Shown: one piece after another, positions 34,765 to 43,070 of the stretch
How positions within the stretch are numbered: position 1 is the stretch's first letter
How the letters are laid out: every line of letters starts with the position of its first letter
NCBI RefSeq assembly: GCF_902153245.2
Contig: NZ_CABFWF030000014.1
Location: forward strand, 62,001-126,000
Source of the DNA: Pseudorhizobium endolithicum
GTDB lineage: Bacteria > Pseudomonadota > Alphaproteobacteria > Rhizobiales > Rhizobiaceae
Length of the DNA stretch: 64,000 nucleotides
Direction of reading: 5' to 3'
The notes under the pieces: generated by a model
What the model was told of the DNA's origin: nothing
Database searches by the model: none
What the model saw: the letters and a program-made list of their open reading frames with translations, nothing else
Program-made: the position numbers and the translations under genes

Positions 34765-34820
34765 GGCGCAGCCATCAAAGCCGCGCCGCGCGCCGAAGGC
34801 AAGGTGGGGACGATCCAGCG

Positions 34821-37800
34821 TCAGCCGATTGCCATCAGGCTGGCATTGCCGCCGGCTGCGGCGGTATTGATCGAGGTGGACACTTCCTCAAGCAGCCAGT
34901 TCAGGCAGTAGGCGTCGATCCGTTCCTCGAGTTCTTGCGTCATCGCAGCCTGCACCAGCACCAGTGGGCCAGGAAGACCTGCGATCCGCTGGTTGACCAG
35001 GCGGACCCGCTCCGCATCCCCCTCCACCAGGGCACCGGCATAAGGGCCGCTCGCTGCCCAGTCGGCGGACCAGGTCACGCGGGCGGATACGGAAGCCGGC
35101 AGAGCATCCAGCTCCGACCGCAGCCCTGTCTCCTCGTCGATAACGACATGATTGCCCGTTGCAAGCGCGGCTGAAAGCTGATGCAGGAGGCCGCTTTCCG
35201 TTTCCGGCGCAAGCAGGATACGGCCACGCGGGTGGAGGTCATAGAGATTGTTCTCGCCCACCGGCCCGGGGAGCTGGATATCCAGGCCGAGCGTCGAGGC
35301 ACTGCCCATGGCGGCCGCCGCTTCCGCCTTCTCGGCCCTGCCCGTTGCCTGCAACCAACGGACGTAGTCGAGCAGTACGGGATCGGTGTGGACGGAACTG
35401 TGCTGCGGTGGCACCGGCGGATTTTCGACCAGCCGCCCGAGATAAAGCGGTCCGCCGGCTTTCGGTCCGGTGCCCGAAAGCCCGCGTCCGCCAAACGGCT
35501 GCACACCCACCACCGCGCCGATGATGTTGCGGTTGACATAGAGGTTGCCGGCGCGGATGCGACTGGTCACGTGGGCGATCGTCTCGTCCAGCCGCGTATG
35601 CAGCCCGAAGGTGAGCCCGTAGCCCGTTGCGTTGATGTCGTCGATCAGCCGATCGAGTTCGCTGCGGCGGTAGCGGATCACGTGCAGCACGGGGCCGAAC
35701 ACTTCCCGCTCGAGGTCCTTCAGTGATTGCAGCTCGATGATCGTCGGCGACACGAAGGTGCCTGCTGCAGCTTCCGTCGGCAATTCCACCTGTTCGACCT
35801 TGCGTCCCAGGCTGCGCATCTTGTCAATATGCGCTTCGATATTCCCTTTCGCCTCGCCGGTTATGACGGGCCCAATATCGACGCTGAGACGATCCGTGCG
35901 GCCGATCGACAGCTCCTTCAGCGCGCCCTTGAGCATGGCGAGCGTCCGGTCGGCGACTTCTTCCTGCAGGCACAGGACGCGCAGCGCAGAGCAACGCTGC
36001 CCGGCGCTATCGAAGGCAGAGGCTATGACGTCACCCACCACCTGCTCTGCCAGTGCGGAAGAATCCACGATCATGGCGTTCTGTCCGCCCGTTTCGGCGA
36101 TCAGGGGGATCGGCTTGCCGTTCGGCAGGAGGCGGTCGGCGAACTGCCGCTGGATGAGGCGTGCCACCTCCGTTGACCCCGTGAACATCACGCCGGCCGT
36201 ATCGGCGGCGCCGACCAGCGCGGCACCGATGCGCCCATCCCCCGGAACGAATTGCAGCGCGCTCTCCGGAATGCCTGCGCCATGCAGCAGGCGGACCGCT
36301 TCCGCGGCGATCAAGGGCGTCTCCTCGGCAGGCTTCGCCAGCACCGGATTGCCGGCAACCAGTGCGGCAGCCACCTGACCCGTGAAGATCGCCAGTGGAA
36401 AGTTCCAGGGGCTGATGCAGACGATCGGCCCGAGCGGCTTGTGGGCTGCCCCGAACGTCCGCCGGGCCTGCTCCGCGTAGTAGCGGAGAAAATCAACAGC
36501 TTCGCGCACCTCGGCGATGGCATTGGGTAGCGACTTGCCGGCCTCGCGCATGATCAGCCCCAGCAGGATCGGCATGCGCTCCTGCATCAGCTCCGCCGCC
36601 CGCTCCAGGTTTGCGGCCCGCTCGGCAGGCGCAACGGCCGCCCAGGCCGGCGCAGCCGCAGCAGCAAACCGGACGGCCTCTCGGGCCTCCTGTTCGCTCG
36701 CCTCGACCACCTGGCCGACCACGTCCGCGTGATCCGCCGGGTTGAGCACTGAACGCGACGCCGCACCCGCGGACGAACCCGCGACCATCGGCGCGGCCTT
36801 CCAGTCCATGGCAGCGCTTCGCTGAAGTTCGGCACTCAATGCGGCAAGCGTGTTTTCGCTGGAAAGGTCAAGCCCCGCCGAATTTGGGCGAGCGTTGCCG
36901 AAGATGTCCCGCGGCAGGGCAATCTGGTCGTGCCGGGCGCCCGGATTGGCCATGGTACGGACGACAGCCACCGGATCGGCAACCAGCTCTTCGACCGAAA
37001 CCGATTCATCCGCAATCCGGTTGACGAAGGAGGAGTTTGCACCGTTTTCCAGCAGCCTGCGCACGAGATAGGCGAGCAGCGTCTCATGCGTGCCGACGGG
37101 CGCGTAGATACGGCAGGGCCGGTCGAGCTTGCCGGGGCCCACGACCTCCTCATAGAGGGGTTCGCCCATGCCGTGCAGGCACTGGAACTCATATTTGCCG
37201 ATGTGGAAATCCGGCCCCGCCAAATGGTAGATGGTCGACAGCGTCTGGGCGTTGTGCGTGGCGAACTGCGGGAAGACGAGATCGGTCGCGTTCAATAGCT
37301 TCCTGGCGCAGGCGATATAGGAGACGTCCGTGTGGACCTTGCGGGTAAAGACCGGATAGTCCTCCAACCCGTCCAGCTGGGCACGCTTGATTTCAGCATC
37401 CCAGTAGGCGCCCTTCACCAGCCGCACCATGACGCGATGGCCCGACCGGCGTGCAAGATCGATGATGAAGTCGAGCACGAAGGGGCAACGCTTGCCGTAG
37501 GCCTGCACCACAAACCCGATACCGTCCCAGCCGGAGAGATCCGGATCGAGGCACAGCTCCTCCAGAAGGTCGAGCGACAGCTCCAGCCGGTCGGCCTCCT
37601 CGGCGTCGATATTCAGCCCGATGTCGTAGCCCTTGGCGAGAAGCGCCAAGGCCTTCACCTTCGGCAGAAGCTCGTCCATCACGCGGGCCGCCTGCGACCT
37701 CGAATAACGCGGATGCAGCGCAGAAAGCTTGATGGAGATGCCCGGCCCCGCGTAGATCCCGCGCCTCGCGGACGCCTTTCCGATGGCGTGGATCGCCGTT

Positions 37801-38522
37801 TCGTAGTCCCGGAAGTAGCGCGCGGCATCCGCTGCCGTGGTAGCCGCTTCGCCAAGCATGTCGTAGGAGTAGCGGAAACCCTGCTCCTCCAGTGTGCGCG
37901 AGCGTTTCAGCGCCTCGTCGATCGTCTCGCCGGTGACGAACTGCTCACCCATCATGCGCATCGCCATATCGACGCCGCGGCGGATGACCGGCTCGCCGCA
38001 ACGGGCGATGAGCCGCGTCAGCGCGGCGGAGAGGCTGCGGTCGTTGACGGTAGCGGTCAGCTTGCCGGTGACGACCAGACCCCAGGTCGCGGCATTGACG
38101 AACAACGACCGCCCCCCGCCGACATGCGACTTCCAGTCGCCGGCCGAGATCTTGTCGCGGATAAGCGCGTCCCGCGTCGCCGTATCGGGAATCCGCAGCA
38201 GCGCTTCCGCGAGGCACATCAGCGCCACGCCTTCCTGGCTCGACAGCGAATATTCGTGCACCAGGCCTTCGACCCCGGATCCGGTATGCTTGGCGCGGAG
38301 CGCCGTGATCAACCGGCGGGCCGTATCCTTGATGTCGAGACGCATGGTTTCCGGCAACGTCGCATTCTCGAGAAGCGGCTGCAGGCACTCCGGTTCCGCC
38401 CGGCGATAGGCAGCGGTGATCGCCTGCCGCAGCGTAGTCTGCGGCCGGATCGGTGGCGCGAAATCGGCAAAGGGCGCTCTGACGGAGGACGCATCGGCAT
38501 GGAGTTGAGGCTGGCTGGTCAT
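34821..38522 (-). CDS. putA: Bifunctional proline dehydrogenase / L-glutamate-gamma-semialdehyde dehydrogenase
   Basis: A 1233-residue enzyme that oxidises proline to glutamate in two channelled steps. The PRODH barrel (residues ~80-480) shows GPGISIKLSALHPRYS, VRLVKGAYWDAEIKRAQ and RLLENGANSSFVNRIAD. The ALDH domain follows (~520-1000) with SPWNFPLAIFTGQVAAAL, MFTGSTEVARLIQ, ETGGQNAMIVDSSA and the catalytic cysteine in FDSAGQRCSALRVL. A further C-terminal domain (~1010-1233) is typical of long type PutA. There is no ribbon-helix-helix domain at the N-terminus (MTSQPQLHADASSVRAPFAD), so unlike E. coli PutA it cannot repress itself. The divergent Lrp-type gene putR fills that role in rhizobia and Agrobacterium. 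Confidence 0.95.
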   Translation of the reverse strand: MTSQPQLHADASSVRAPFADFAPPIRPQTTLRQAITAAYRRAEPECLQPLLENATLPETMRLDIKDTARRLITALRAKHTGSGVEGLVHEYSLSSQEGVALMCLAEALLRIPDTATRDALIRDKISAGDWKSHVGGGRSLFVNAATWGLVVTGKLTATVNDRSLSAALTRLIARCGEPVIRRGVDMAMRMMGEQFVTGETIDEALKRSRTLEEQGFRYSYDMLGEAATTAADAARYFRDYETAIHAIGKASARRGIYAGPGISIKLSALHPRYSRSQAARVMDELLPKVKALALLAKGYDIGLNIDAEEADRLELSLDLLEELCLDPDLSGWDGIGFVVQAYGKRCPFVLDFIIDLARRSGHRVMVRLVKGAYWDAEIKRAQLDGLEDYPVFTRKVHTDVSYIACARKLLNATDLVFPQFATHNAQTLSTIYHLAGPDFHIGKYEFQCLHGMGEPLYEEVVGPGKLDRPCRIYAPVGTHETLLAYLVRRLLENGANSSFVNRIADESVSVEELVADPVAVVRTMANPGARHDQIALPRDIFGNARPNSAGLDLSSENTLAALSAELQRSAAMDWKAAPMVAGSSAGAASRSVLNPADHADVVGQVVEASEQEAREAVRFAAAAAPAWAAVAPAERAANLERAAELMQERMPILLGLIMREAGKSLPNAIAEVREAVDFLRYYAEQARRTFGAAHKPLGPIVCISPWNFPLAIFTGQVAAALVAGNPVLAKPAEETPLIAAEAVRLLHGAGIPESALQFVPGDGRIGAALVGAADTAGVMFTGSTEVARLIQRQFADRLLPNGKPIPLIAETGGQNAMIVDSSALAEQVVGDVIASAFDSAGQRCSALRVLCLQEEVADRTLAMLKGALKELSIGRTDRLSVDIGPVITGEAKGNIEAHIDKMRSLGRKVEQVELPTEAAAGTFVSPTIIELQSLKDLEREVFGPVLHVIRYRRSELDRLIDDINATGYGLTFGLHTRLDETIAHVTSRIRAGNLYVNRNIIGAVVGVQPFGGRGLSGTGPKAGGPLYLGRLVENPPVPPQHSSVHTDPVLLDYVRWLQATGRAEKAEAAAAMGSASTLGLDIQLPGPVGENNLYDLHPRGRILLAPETESGLLHQLSAALATGNHVVIDEETGLRSELDALPASVSARVTWSADWAASGPYAGALVEGDAERVRLVNQRIAGLPGPLVLVQAAMTQELEERIDAYCLNWLLEEVSTSINTAAAGGNASLMAIG

Positions 38523-38649
38523 GGCTGCGATCCGGACTGGGTAACGGAAAGGCCGATGTTATCGCAAAGCGGGTCGGACATCAGACTTTTCAAAGGCGCA
38601 TATCGCAGCTAAAGATCCTATTATCCCTGATTCTGGAGCGAAATTTCCT
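38523..38649. promoter_or_regulatory. Divergent putA-putR promoter region
   Basis: This 127-nt gap holds both promoters and, by analogy with Agrobacterium PutR, one or more Lrp-family operators. The putR-proximal half is AT-rich (around 38590-38645), as expected for Lrp binding, but I could not define a clean palindrome. Confidence 0.55.
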
Positions 38650-39111
38650 ATGCATGTGCCCAAGGATAGCCATCTTGACCTGCATGACCGGAAGATCCTG
38701 GAAATCGTCTCCGAGGACGGGCGCATTCCGGTAACGGAATTGGCAAGCCGCATCGGCCTCTCCAAGACTCCTTGCGCAGCCCGCCTGAAACGCCTGATCG
38801 AAGAGGGCTACATCCTCGGTTTCCGAGCAATGCTCGATCCGCACAAGCTGGGGCTGGAGCATGTGGCATTTGCGGAAGTGACCCTTTCCGACACCCGGGA
38901 AAAAGCGCTGGCGGAATTCAACCAGGCCGTCCGCAAGATCAGGGAGGTCGAGGAGTGCCACATGATCGCGGGCCGCTTCGACTATCTCCTGAAGGTTCGC
39001 ACGCCGAACATCCGCCGCTACCGGGAGATCCTTGGCGAAAGGATCTCAAGCCTGCCCCATGTAGCGAGCACCTCCACCTCCGTGGCCATGCAGTCGGTGA
39101 AGGAACGCTAA
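38650..39111 (+). CDS. putR: Lrp/AsnC-family regulator of proline utilisation
   Basis: A 153-residue Lrp-type regulator: N-terminal HTH (LDLHDRKILEIVSEDGRIPV, then ELASRIGLSKTPCAARLKRL, residues ~9-50) and a C-terminal RAM/ligand-binding domain (EVTLSDTREKALAEF, VEECHMIAGRFDYLLKVRT). The divergent arrangement with putA is that of PutR, which activates putA in response to proline. The gene ends 4 nt before the stop of the convergent nnrU gene, so the put and denitrification regions meet here without a spacer. Confidence 0.9.
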   Translation: MHVPKDSHLDLHDRKILEIVSEDGRIPVTELASRIGLSKTPCAARLKRLIEEGYILGFRAMLDPHKLGLEHVAFAEVTLSDTREKALAEFNQAVRKIREVEECHMIAGRFDYLLKVRTPNIRRYREILGERISSLPHVASTSTSVAMQSVKER

Positions 39112-39115
39112 AGCC

Positions 39116-39805
39116 TTAGAGGCTGCGGATGAAGAGCAGGGGATCGCCGCCGAAAAGCCAGGCATGCCCTCCGGCCAGAAGCCAACCGACCAGGACAACG
39201 GAAGCGGCAAGGGCCAGAAGCATCGGCATGTCGAAACGCAGCCGTGCCCGCTTCTGCAGGATCCCCGCAAAGGGAACAATGGACGTGTCCGCTGCCATCT
39301 CAGCGAAGACATGACCATGCTTCTTGCGGCTGCGTTTCTCCATCATTGCCATGCTGCCGGCACTGAACACGGCAAAACCACCGAAAAGGAGCAGCGAGCG
39401 TAGATCGCCGTTCGGGGGAATGTGGCCGAGAGCCCAGAAGACGAAGCCCCACAGCACCGGATGGCGGGTCACCGCCACGATCGCGCCCGGCTCGCCGCCT
39501 CCCCGCCGCGCAGTGGTCGAGAACGGGTTGCGGCTGAGGAGCCCGGCCAGCACGAAGAAGAGCCCAAGCGGCGCCGCGGCGAAAGTGACATGCCCCTGCC
39601 AGGCAGCAGGCGCCCACAATTCGATATGGTCGACATTGAGGGCGGCATAGAAGAGCCAGGCCAGCGCCAGAAGCGAAACTGCGGAGTAGAGGGCGATGTA
39701 GGTGCCGTGCCCGAGGCGCGAAACCAGCGTTCCCCGGATCCGCGGAACCGCGGGGATGGAATGCAGCGCGACGAAAACGGTGAACGCCGCGAGAAAATGC
39801 GTCAT
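39116..39805 (-). CDS. nnrU: NnrU family membrane protein
   Basis: A 229-residue inner-membrane protein with about six helices. It shows the NnrU hallmarks LHSIPAVPRIRGTLVSRLGH near the N-terminus and VTRHPVLWGFVFWALGHIPPNGD in the middle; the His-Pro and His residues resemble those of isoprenylcysteine methyltransferase-like membrane proteins. NnrU was named in Rhodobacter for genes needed for nitric-oxide-related phenotypes and regulated by NnrR; its biochemical role is not established. It follows a 51-residue membrane protein gene by 27 nt, and the shared promoter carries a TTG-N8-CAA box. Confidence 0.88.
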   Translation of the reverse strand: MTHFLAAFTVFVALHSIPAVPRIRGTLVSRLGHGTYIALYSAVSLLALAWLFYAALNVDHIELWAPAAWQGHVTFAAAPLGLFFVLAGLLSRNPFSTTARRGGGEPGAIVAVTRHPVLWGFVFWALGHIPPNGDLRSLLLFGGFAVFSAGSMAMMEKRSRKKHGHVFAEMAADTSIVPFAGILQKRARLRFDMPMLLALAASVVLVGWLLAGGHAWLFGGDPLLFIRSL

Positions 39806-39832
39806 GACCGGCCCCTCATCTCCGGGAGGAGG

Positions 39833-39988
39833 TTATTGTTGCAGGAACAGCACCGCCGCGATCGCCACAGAAAATAGGACGGCGGCGAAGGAACTGTAGC
39901 CCTGCAGCACGCCCATTCTCTTGAGAGCGATCGCGAAGGCGACGATGATCGGGGTGGCGAGCGCAAGGCCGACTTGGGCATCAGTCAT
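39833..39988 (-). CDS. 51-residue two-helix membrane protein, possible NnrT
   Basis: A short gene easily missed by standard gene callers. From the ATG at 39988 it reads MTDAQVGLALATPIIVAFAI, then LKRMGVLQGYSSFAAVLFSV and a final hydrophobic stretch ending FLQQ. Two hydrophobic segments are separated by a basic turn (LKRMG). An AGGAT motif lies upstream, and the start is about 57 nt from a TTG-N8-CAA box. It precedes nnrU in an apparent two-gene operon. Small proteins called NnrT are reported next to nnrU in some denitrifiers, so NnrT is a reasonable guess, but I cannot confirm the homology from sequence alone. Confidence 0.65.
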   Translation of the reverse strand: MTDAQVGLALATPIIVAFAIALKRMGVLQGYSSFAAVLFSVAIAAVLFLQQ

Positions 39989-40038
39989 CTTGGAATATCC
40001 TTTTTGCGCGCATTCTAGGGAGCGAACCCGCCCCGTCT

Positions 40039-40052
40039 TTGCGATTTGACAA
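40039..40052. promoter_or_regulatory. NnrR/FNR-type box between the nnrU operon and norEF
   Basis: TTGCGATTTGACAA fits TTG-N8-CAA, extended to TTTG-N8-CAAA. Its centre lies about 62 nt from the norE start and about 57 nt from the start of the 51-residue gene, so one box could serve both divergent promoters. Confidence 0.75.
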
Positions 40053-40107
40053 AGAACAAGCCGCCACCGGAAGCCATTTTCGCTGCAACCGAAACTGGAG
40101 ATGACAA

Positions 40108-40659
40108 ATGGCGGACGTCCCGGCTTCCCATGTAGAGCCCGTCGACGAGGGAGGAGACCTGCTCCTCTGGATCCTGGTGTGGAGCGAGTTGATCACCTTC
40201 GGCATCCTGTTTGCCGGCTTCCTCGTCGTCTCGGTCTTTCAGCCGGCCGAATTTGCCGCCGCGAAACTCCAGCTCTCGACCCGCATCGCCGGCTTTAACA
40301 CCATCGTCCTCCTGGCGAGCAGCTGGACGGCGGCGCTGGCGGTGCATGCCGTTTCGAACCGCCGCCTGCAGCAGGCCTATCTGGCGGCGACGGCGGCGCT
40401 CGGATTCGGCTTCGTTGCGGTGAAGCTGGCGGAATATGCCGCCGAACTCCCGTCGGCCAGCGATCCCGCCTTCGGTTCCTTCTTCGAGCTCTATTTCCTC
40501 ATCACCGGTTTCCATCTGGCGCATGTGGCCTTCCTGGGACTGATCCTGCTCCTCATCGCCTGGAAGCCTCGGCAGTCGAACGTCGTGATGGCGACCACCA
40601 TCTGGCATGTCGTCGACCTCATCTGGCTGGTGATGTTCCCTCTTCTCTATCTCGGATGA
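40108..40659 (+). CDS. norE: NorE, cytochrome c oxidase subunit III-like protein
   Basis: A 183-residue five-helix membrane protein of the haem-copper oxidase subunit III family. Typical segments are LLLWILVWSELITFGILFAG, the LASSWTAALAVHAV helix, and FYLITGFHLAH-like sequence (YFLITGFHLAHVAFLGLILL). In denitrifiers NorE together with NorF supports nitric oxide reductase activity but is not part of the catalytic NorCB complex. Overlap with norF is ATGA. A box for NnrR lies 56 nt upstream of the start, so expression should follow NO. Confidence 0.9.
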   Translation: MADVPASHVEPVDEGGDLLLWILVWSELITFGILFAGFLVVSVFQPAEFAAAKLQLSTRIAGFNTIVLLASSWTAALAVHAVSNRRLQQAYLAATAALGFGFVAVKLAEYAAELPSASDPAFGSFFELYFLITGFHLAHVAFLGLILLLIAWKPRQSNVVMATTIWHVVDLIWLVMFPLLYLG

Positions 40660-40949
40660 ATGTCATGACCGCAAAGCAGTCCGCCCGCCTGTTCGCCAGC
40701 GCCAACTGGGTCATCATGCTGGCGGTGTTTGGCGCCCTCGTCGCCGCCCAATGGAAGCATGAGGCGATCCCTCTGGCGATCCTCGGCGCCCTTCTGGTCC
40801 TGACGGTGATCAAGGCACGACTGATCATCCTCGATTTCATGGGACTGCGCGATGCTCGTCCCGCCATGGCGGTGGCGCTCTGGACCTGGCCCGCGCTCTT
40901 CTCCCTCGCCGCGCTCGGCCGCGCCCTCGGCTCAATCTGGCTGGGCTGA
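40656..40949 (+). CDS. norF: NorF, small accessory membrane protein of NO reductase
   Basis: A 97-residue protein with three hydrophobic helices that matches the NorF / prokaryotic cytochrome oxidase subunit IV pattern: NWVIMLAVFGALVAAQW, IPLAILGALLVLTVIKARLI and DFMGLRDARPAMAVALWTW. The start is the ATG at 40656 overlapping the norE stop; an internal ATG at 40665 is possible. Mutants in other denitrifiers show lowered NO reductase activity, so it probably assists assembly or stability of NorCB. Confidence 0.88.
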   Translation: MNVMTAKQSARLFASANWVIMLAVFGALVAAQWKHEAIPLAILGALLVLTVIKARLIILDFMGLRDARPAMAVALWTWPALFSLAALGRALGSIWLG

Positions 40950-41047
40950 ATCTTCTCGAAGCAGCAGGCGCCTTCGTCGGCTCTCGTCCAGGGAGCCGGC
41001 GCTTCGCCATGCTCCGCTCACGCCTCCCGGAGCAACCGCTCCTGTAT

Positions 41048-41061
41048 TTGCCAAAAAGCAA
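41048..41061. promoter_or_regulatory. NnrR/FNR-type box upstream of norCBQD
   Basis: TTGCCAAAAAGCAA fits TTG-N8-CAA, extended to TTTGC-N6-GCAAA. Its centre is about 136 nt from the norC ATG, which leaves a leader of roughly 95 nt if the box is at -41.5. Confidence 0.75.
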
Positions 41062-41120
41062 AGAAGCACATCCGGAAAAACCGCACACACAGGATGGCCC
41101 ACCGAGTCCGATCTGACATC

Positions 41121-41170
41121 GCGTCGGTGGCCGCGACGCAACATGCTCGTCTGGGATCAGCCGGACGAGC
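41121..41170 (+). other. Two hairpins in the norC leader
   Basis: GCGTCG (41121-41126) pairs with CGACGC (41134-41139), and GCTCGTC (41145-41151) pairs with GACGAGC (41164-41170). The second stem ends a few nt before the AGGAAAGGGA ribosome-binding region of norC. They would lie in the transcript started from the upstream NnrR box. Confidence 0.5.
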
Positions 41171-41190
41171 GTTAGGAAAGGGACCTCGGA

Positions 41191-41643
41191 ATGTCAGAAC
41201 GCCTGACAAAGACCGGAGCGCGCAACGTCTTCTATGGCGGTTCCGCGTTCTTCTTCGCGATATTCCTCGGGCTGACGGCGCACAGCCATTACTACATGCG
41301 CACCACCTCCACCGACGAATCGACGCTGACGGACGCCGTCGCGCGCGGCAAGCACGTCTGGGAAAAGAACTCCTGTATCAACTGCCACTCACTTCTCGGC
41401 GAGGGCGCCTATTTCGCTCCGGAACTGGGCAATGTCTGGGTGCGCTACGGCGGTCGTGATGATCCCGAGATGGCACGCGAAACGCTGAAGGGATGGATGG
41501 CCTCCATGCCGACCGGCATCGAGGGCCGCCGGCAGATGCCGCAGTTCAACCTCACCGACCAGGAACTCGACGATCTGGCGGCCTTCCTGGAATGGACGAG
41601 CCGGATCAAGACGCAGAACTGGCCGCCGAACGACGCCGGCTGA
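41191..41643 (+). CDS. norC: Nitric oxide reductase, cytochrome c subunit NorC
   Basis: A 150-residue membrane-anchored c-type cytochrome that passes electrons to NorB. An N-terminal anchor (FYGGSAFFFAIFLGLTAHSH, residues ~14-33) is followed by the haem-binding C62-I-N-C65-H66 and the axial methionine M116 in RRQMPQFNLTDQELDDL. The sequence around NCHSLLGEGAYFAPELGNVW is diagnostic of NorC. The start has a strong AGGAAAGGGA stretch ahead. norB follows after 23 nt. Confidence 0.96.
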   Translation: MSERLTKTGARNVFYGGSAFFFAIFLGLTAHSHYYMRTTSTDESTLTDAVARGKHVWEKNSCINCHSLLGEGAYFAPELGNVWVRYGGRDDPEMARETLKGWMASMPTGIEGRRQMPQFNLTDQELDDLAAFLEWTSRIKTQNWPPNDAG

Positions 41644-41666
41644 CCTGAGGGAAAGGAAAGACCACC

Positions 41667-43010
41667 ATGAAATATCAAACCCAAAAGGTCGCGATGCTGT
41701 ATTTCTACGGCGCGCTCGGCCTCTTCGTCGCCCAGGTCCTGTTCGGCGTCCTCGCCGGCACGATCTACGTCCTGCCCAACACGCTCTCAGAGCTCCTGCC
41801 GTTCAACATCGTGCGGATGATCCACACCAACGCGCTGATCGTCTGGCTGCTGATCGGCTTCATGGGCTCCACCTACTATCTCCTGCCGGAAGAGGCGGAA
41901 ACGGAACTGTATAGCCCCAAGCTCGCCATCGCGCAGTTCTGGATCTTCCTTGTAGCCGCAGCGGTTGCCGTCGTCGGCTACATGTTCAAGATCCACGAGG
42001 GCCGCGAATTCCTGGAACAGCCCTTCATCATCAAGGTGGGCATCGTCGTCGTCTGCCTGATGTTCCTGTTCAACATCACCATGACGGTCTTGAAGGGCCG
42101 CAAGACGGTCGTCACCAACATCCTGATCTTCGGGCTGTGGGGCGTGGCGATCTTCTTCCTCTTCGCCTTCTACAACCCGGCCAACCTGGCACTCGACAAG
42201 ATGTACTGGTGGTACGTCGTGCACCTGTGGGTGGAAGGCGTCTGGGAGCTCATCATGGCTTCGATCCTCGCCTACCTGATGATCAAGCTGAACGGTATCG
42301 ATCGCGAGGTCGTCGAGAAGTGGCTCTACGTCATCGTCGGCCTGGCGCTCTTCTCCGGCATCCTCGGCACCGGCCACCACTTCTACTGGATCGGCGCCCC
42401 GGGCTACTGGCAGTGGATCGGCTCGCTCTTCTCCACGCTTGAAGTGGCACCCTTCTTCACCATGGTGATCTTCACCTTCGTGATGACCTGGAAGGCCGGC
42501 CGCAAGCATCCGAACCGCGCGGCGCTTCTGTGGTCGATCGGCTGCTCGGTGATGGCCTTCTTCGGCGCCGGCGTCTGGGGCTTCCTGCATACGCTGTCTT
42601 CGGTGAACTTCTACACCCACGGCACGCAGGTCACCGCCGCCCACGGCCACCTCGCCTTCTTCGGCGCCTATGTCATGCTGAATCTCGCCGTCATGGCCTA
42701 TGCCGTGCCGGAAATCCGTGGTCGCGCACCCTATAACCAGATGCTGTCCATGGTCAGCTTCTGGATCATGTGCACGGCCATGTCGGTGATGACCTTCGCA
42801 CTGACCTTCGCAGGCGTGCTGCAGGTCCACCTCCAGCGCGTGCTGGGCGAAAGCTACATGGACGTCCAGGAACAGCTCGCGATGTTCTACTGGATCCGCC
42901 TGGGCTCCGGTGTCTTCGTGCTGATCTCCGCCCTGATGTTCCTCTGGGCCTTGTTCGTGCCGGGTCGCCAGCGGCTTCCCTCCGCCTCGGCGGCGGTTCC
43001 GGCCGAATAA
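41667..43010 (+). CDS. norB: Nitric oxide reductase, catalytic subunit NorB
   Basis: A 447-residue, 12-helix haem-copper oxidase relative that reduces two NO to N2O in the inner membrane. By position the metal ligands are all present: H186 (VVHLWVEG), H237 and H238 (GTGHHFYWIG) for the non-haem iron FeB; H326 for haem b3; H53 (MIHTNALIVW) and H328 (AAHGHLAFFG) for haem b. Glutamates E190 and E260, conserved in NO reductases near FeB, are also present. With NorC beside it this is a cytochrome-c-dependent cNOR and not the longer quinol-type qNOR. Confidence 0.97.
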   Translation: MKYQTQKVAMLYFYGALGLFVAQVLFGVLAGTIYVLPNTLSELLPFNIVRMIHTNALIVWLLIGFMGSTYYLLPEEAETELYSPKLAIAQFWIFLVAAAVAVVGYMFKIHEGREFLEQPFIIKVGIVVVCLMFLFNITMTVLKGRKTVVTNILIFGLWGVAIFFLFAFYNPANLALDKMYWWYVVHLWVEGVWELIMASILAYLMIKLNGIDREVVEKWLYVIVGLALFSGILGTGHHFYWIGAPGYWQWIGSLFSTLEVAPFFTMVIFTFVMTWKAGRKHPNRAALLWSIGCSVMAFFGAGVWGFLHTLSSVNFYTHGTQVTAAHGHLAFFGAYVMLNLAVMAYAVPEIRGRAPYNQMLSMVSFWIMCTAMSVMTFALTFAGVLQVHLQRVLGESYMDVQEQLAMFYWIRLGSGVFVLISALMFLWALFVPGRQRLPSASAAVPAE

Positions 43011-43012
43011 GC

Positions 43013-43043
43013 GGTGCGGCCCCGTCACGACCGGGGCCGCACC
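43013..43043 (+). other. Strong hairpin between norB and norQ
   Basis: GGTGCGGCCCCG (43013-43024) pairs with CGGGGCCGCACC (43032-43043), a perfect 12-bp GC-rich stem with a 7-nt loop. It starts 3 nt after the norB stop and has no T-run. It may protect the norCB message or lower norQD expression relative to norCB. Confidence 0.65.
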
Positions 43044-43070
43044 CACCTCCTCCGTTGAAAGGATCCGACA

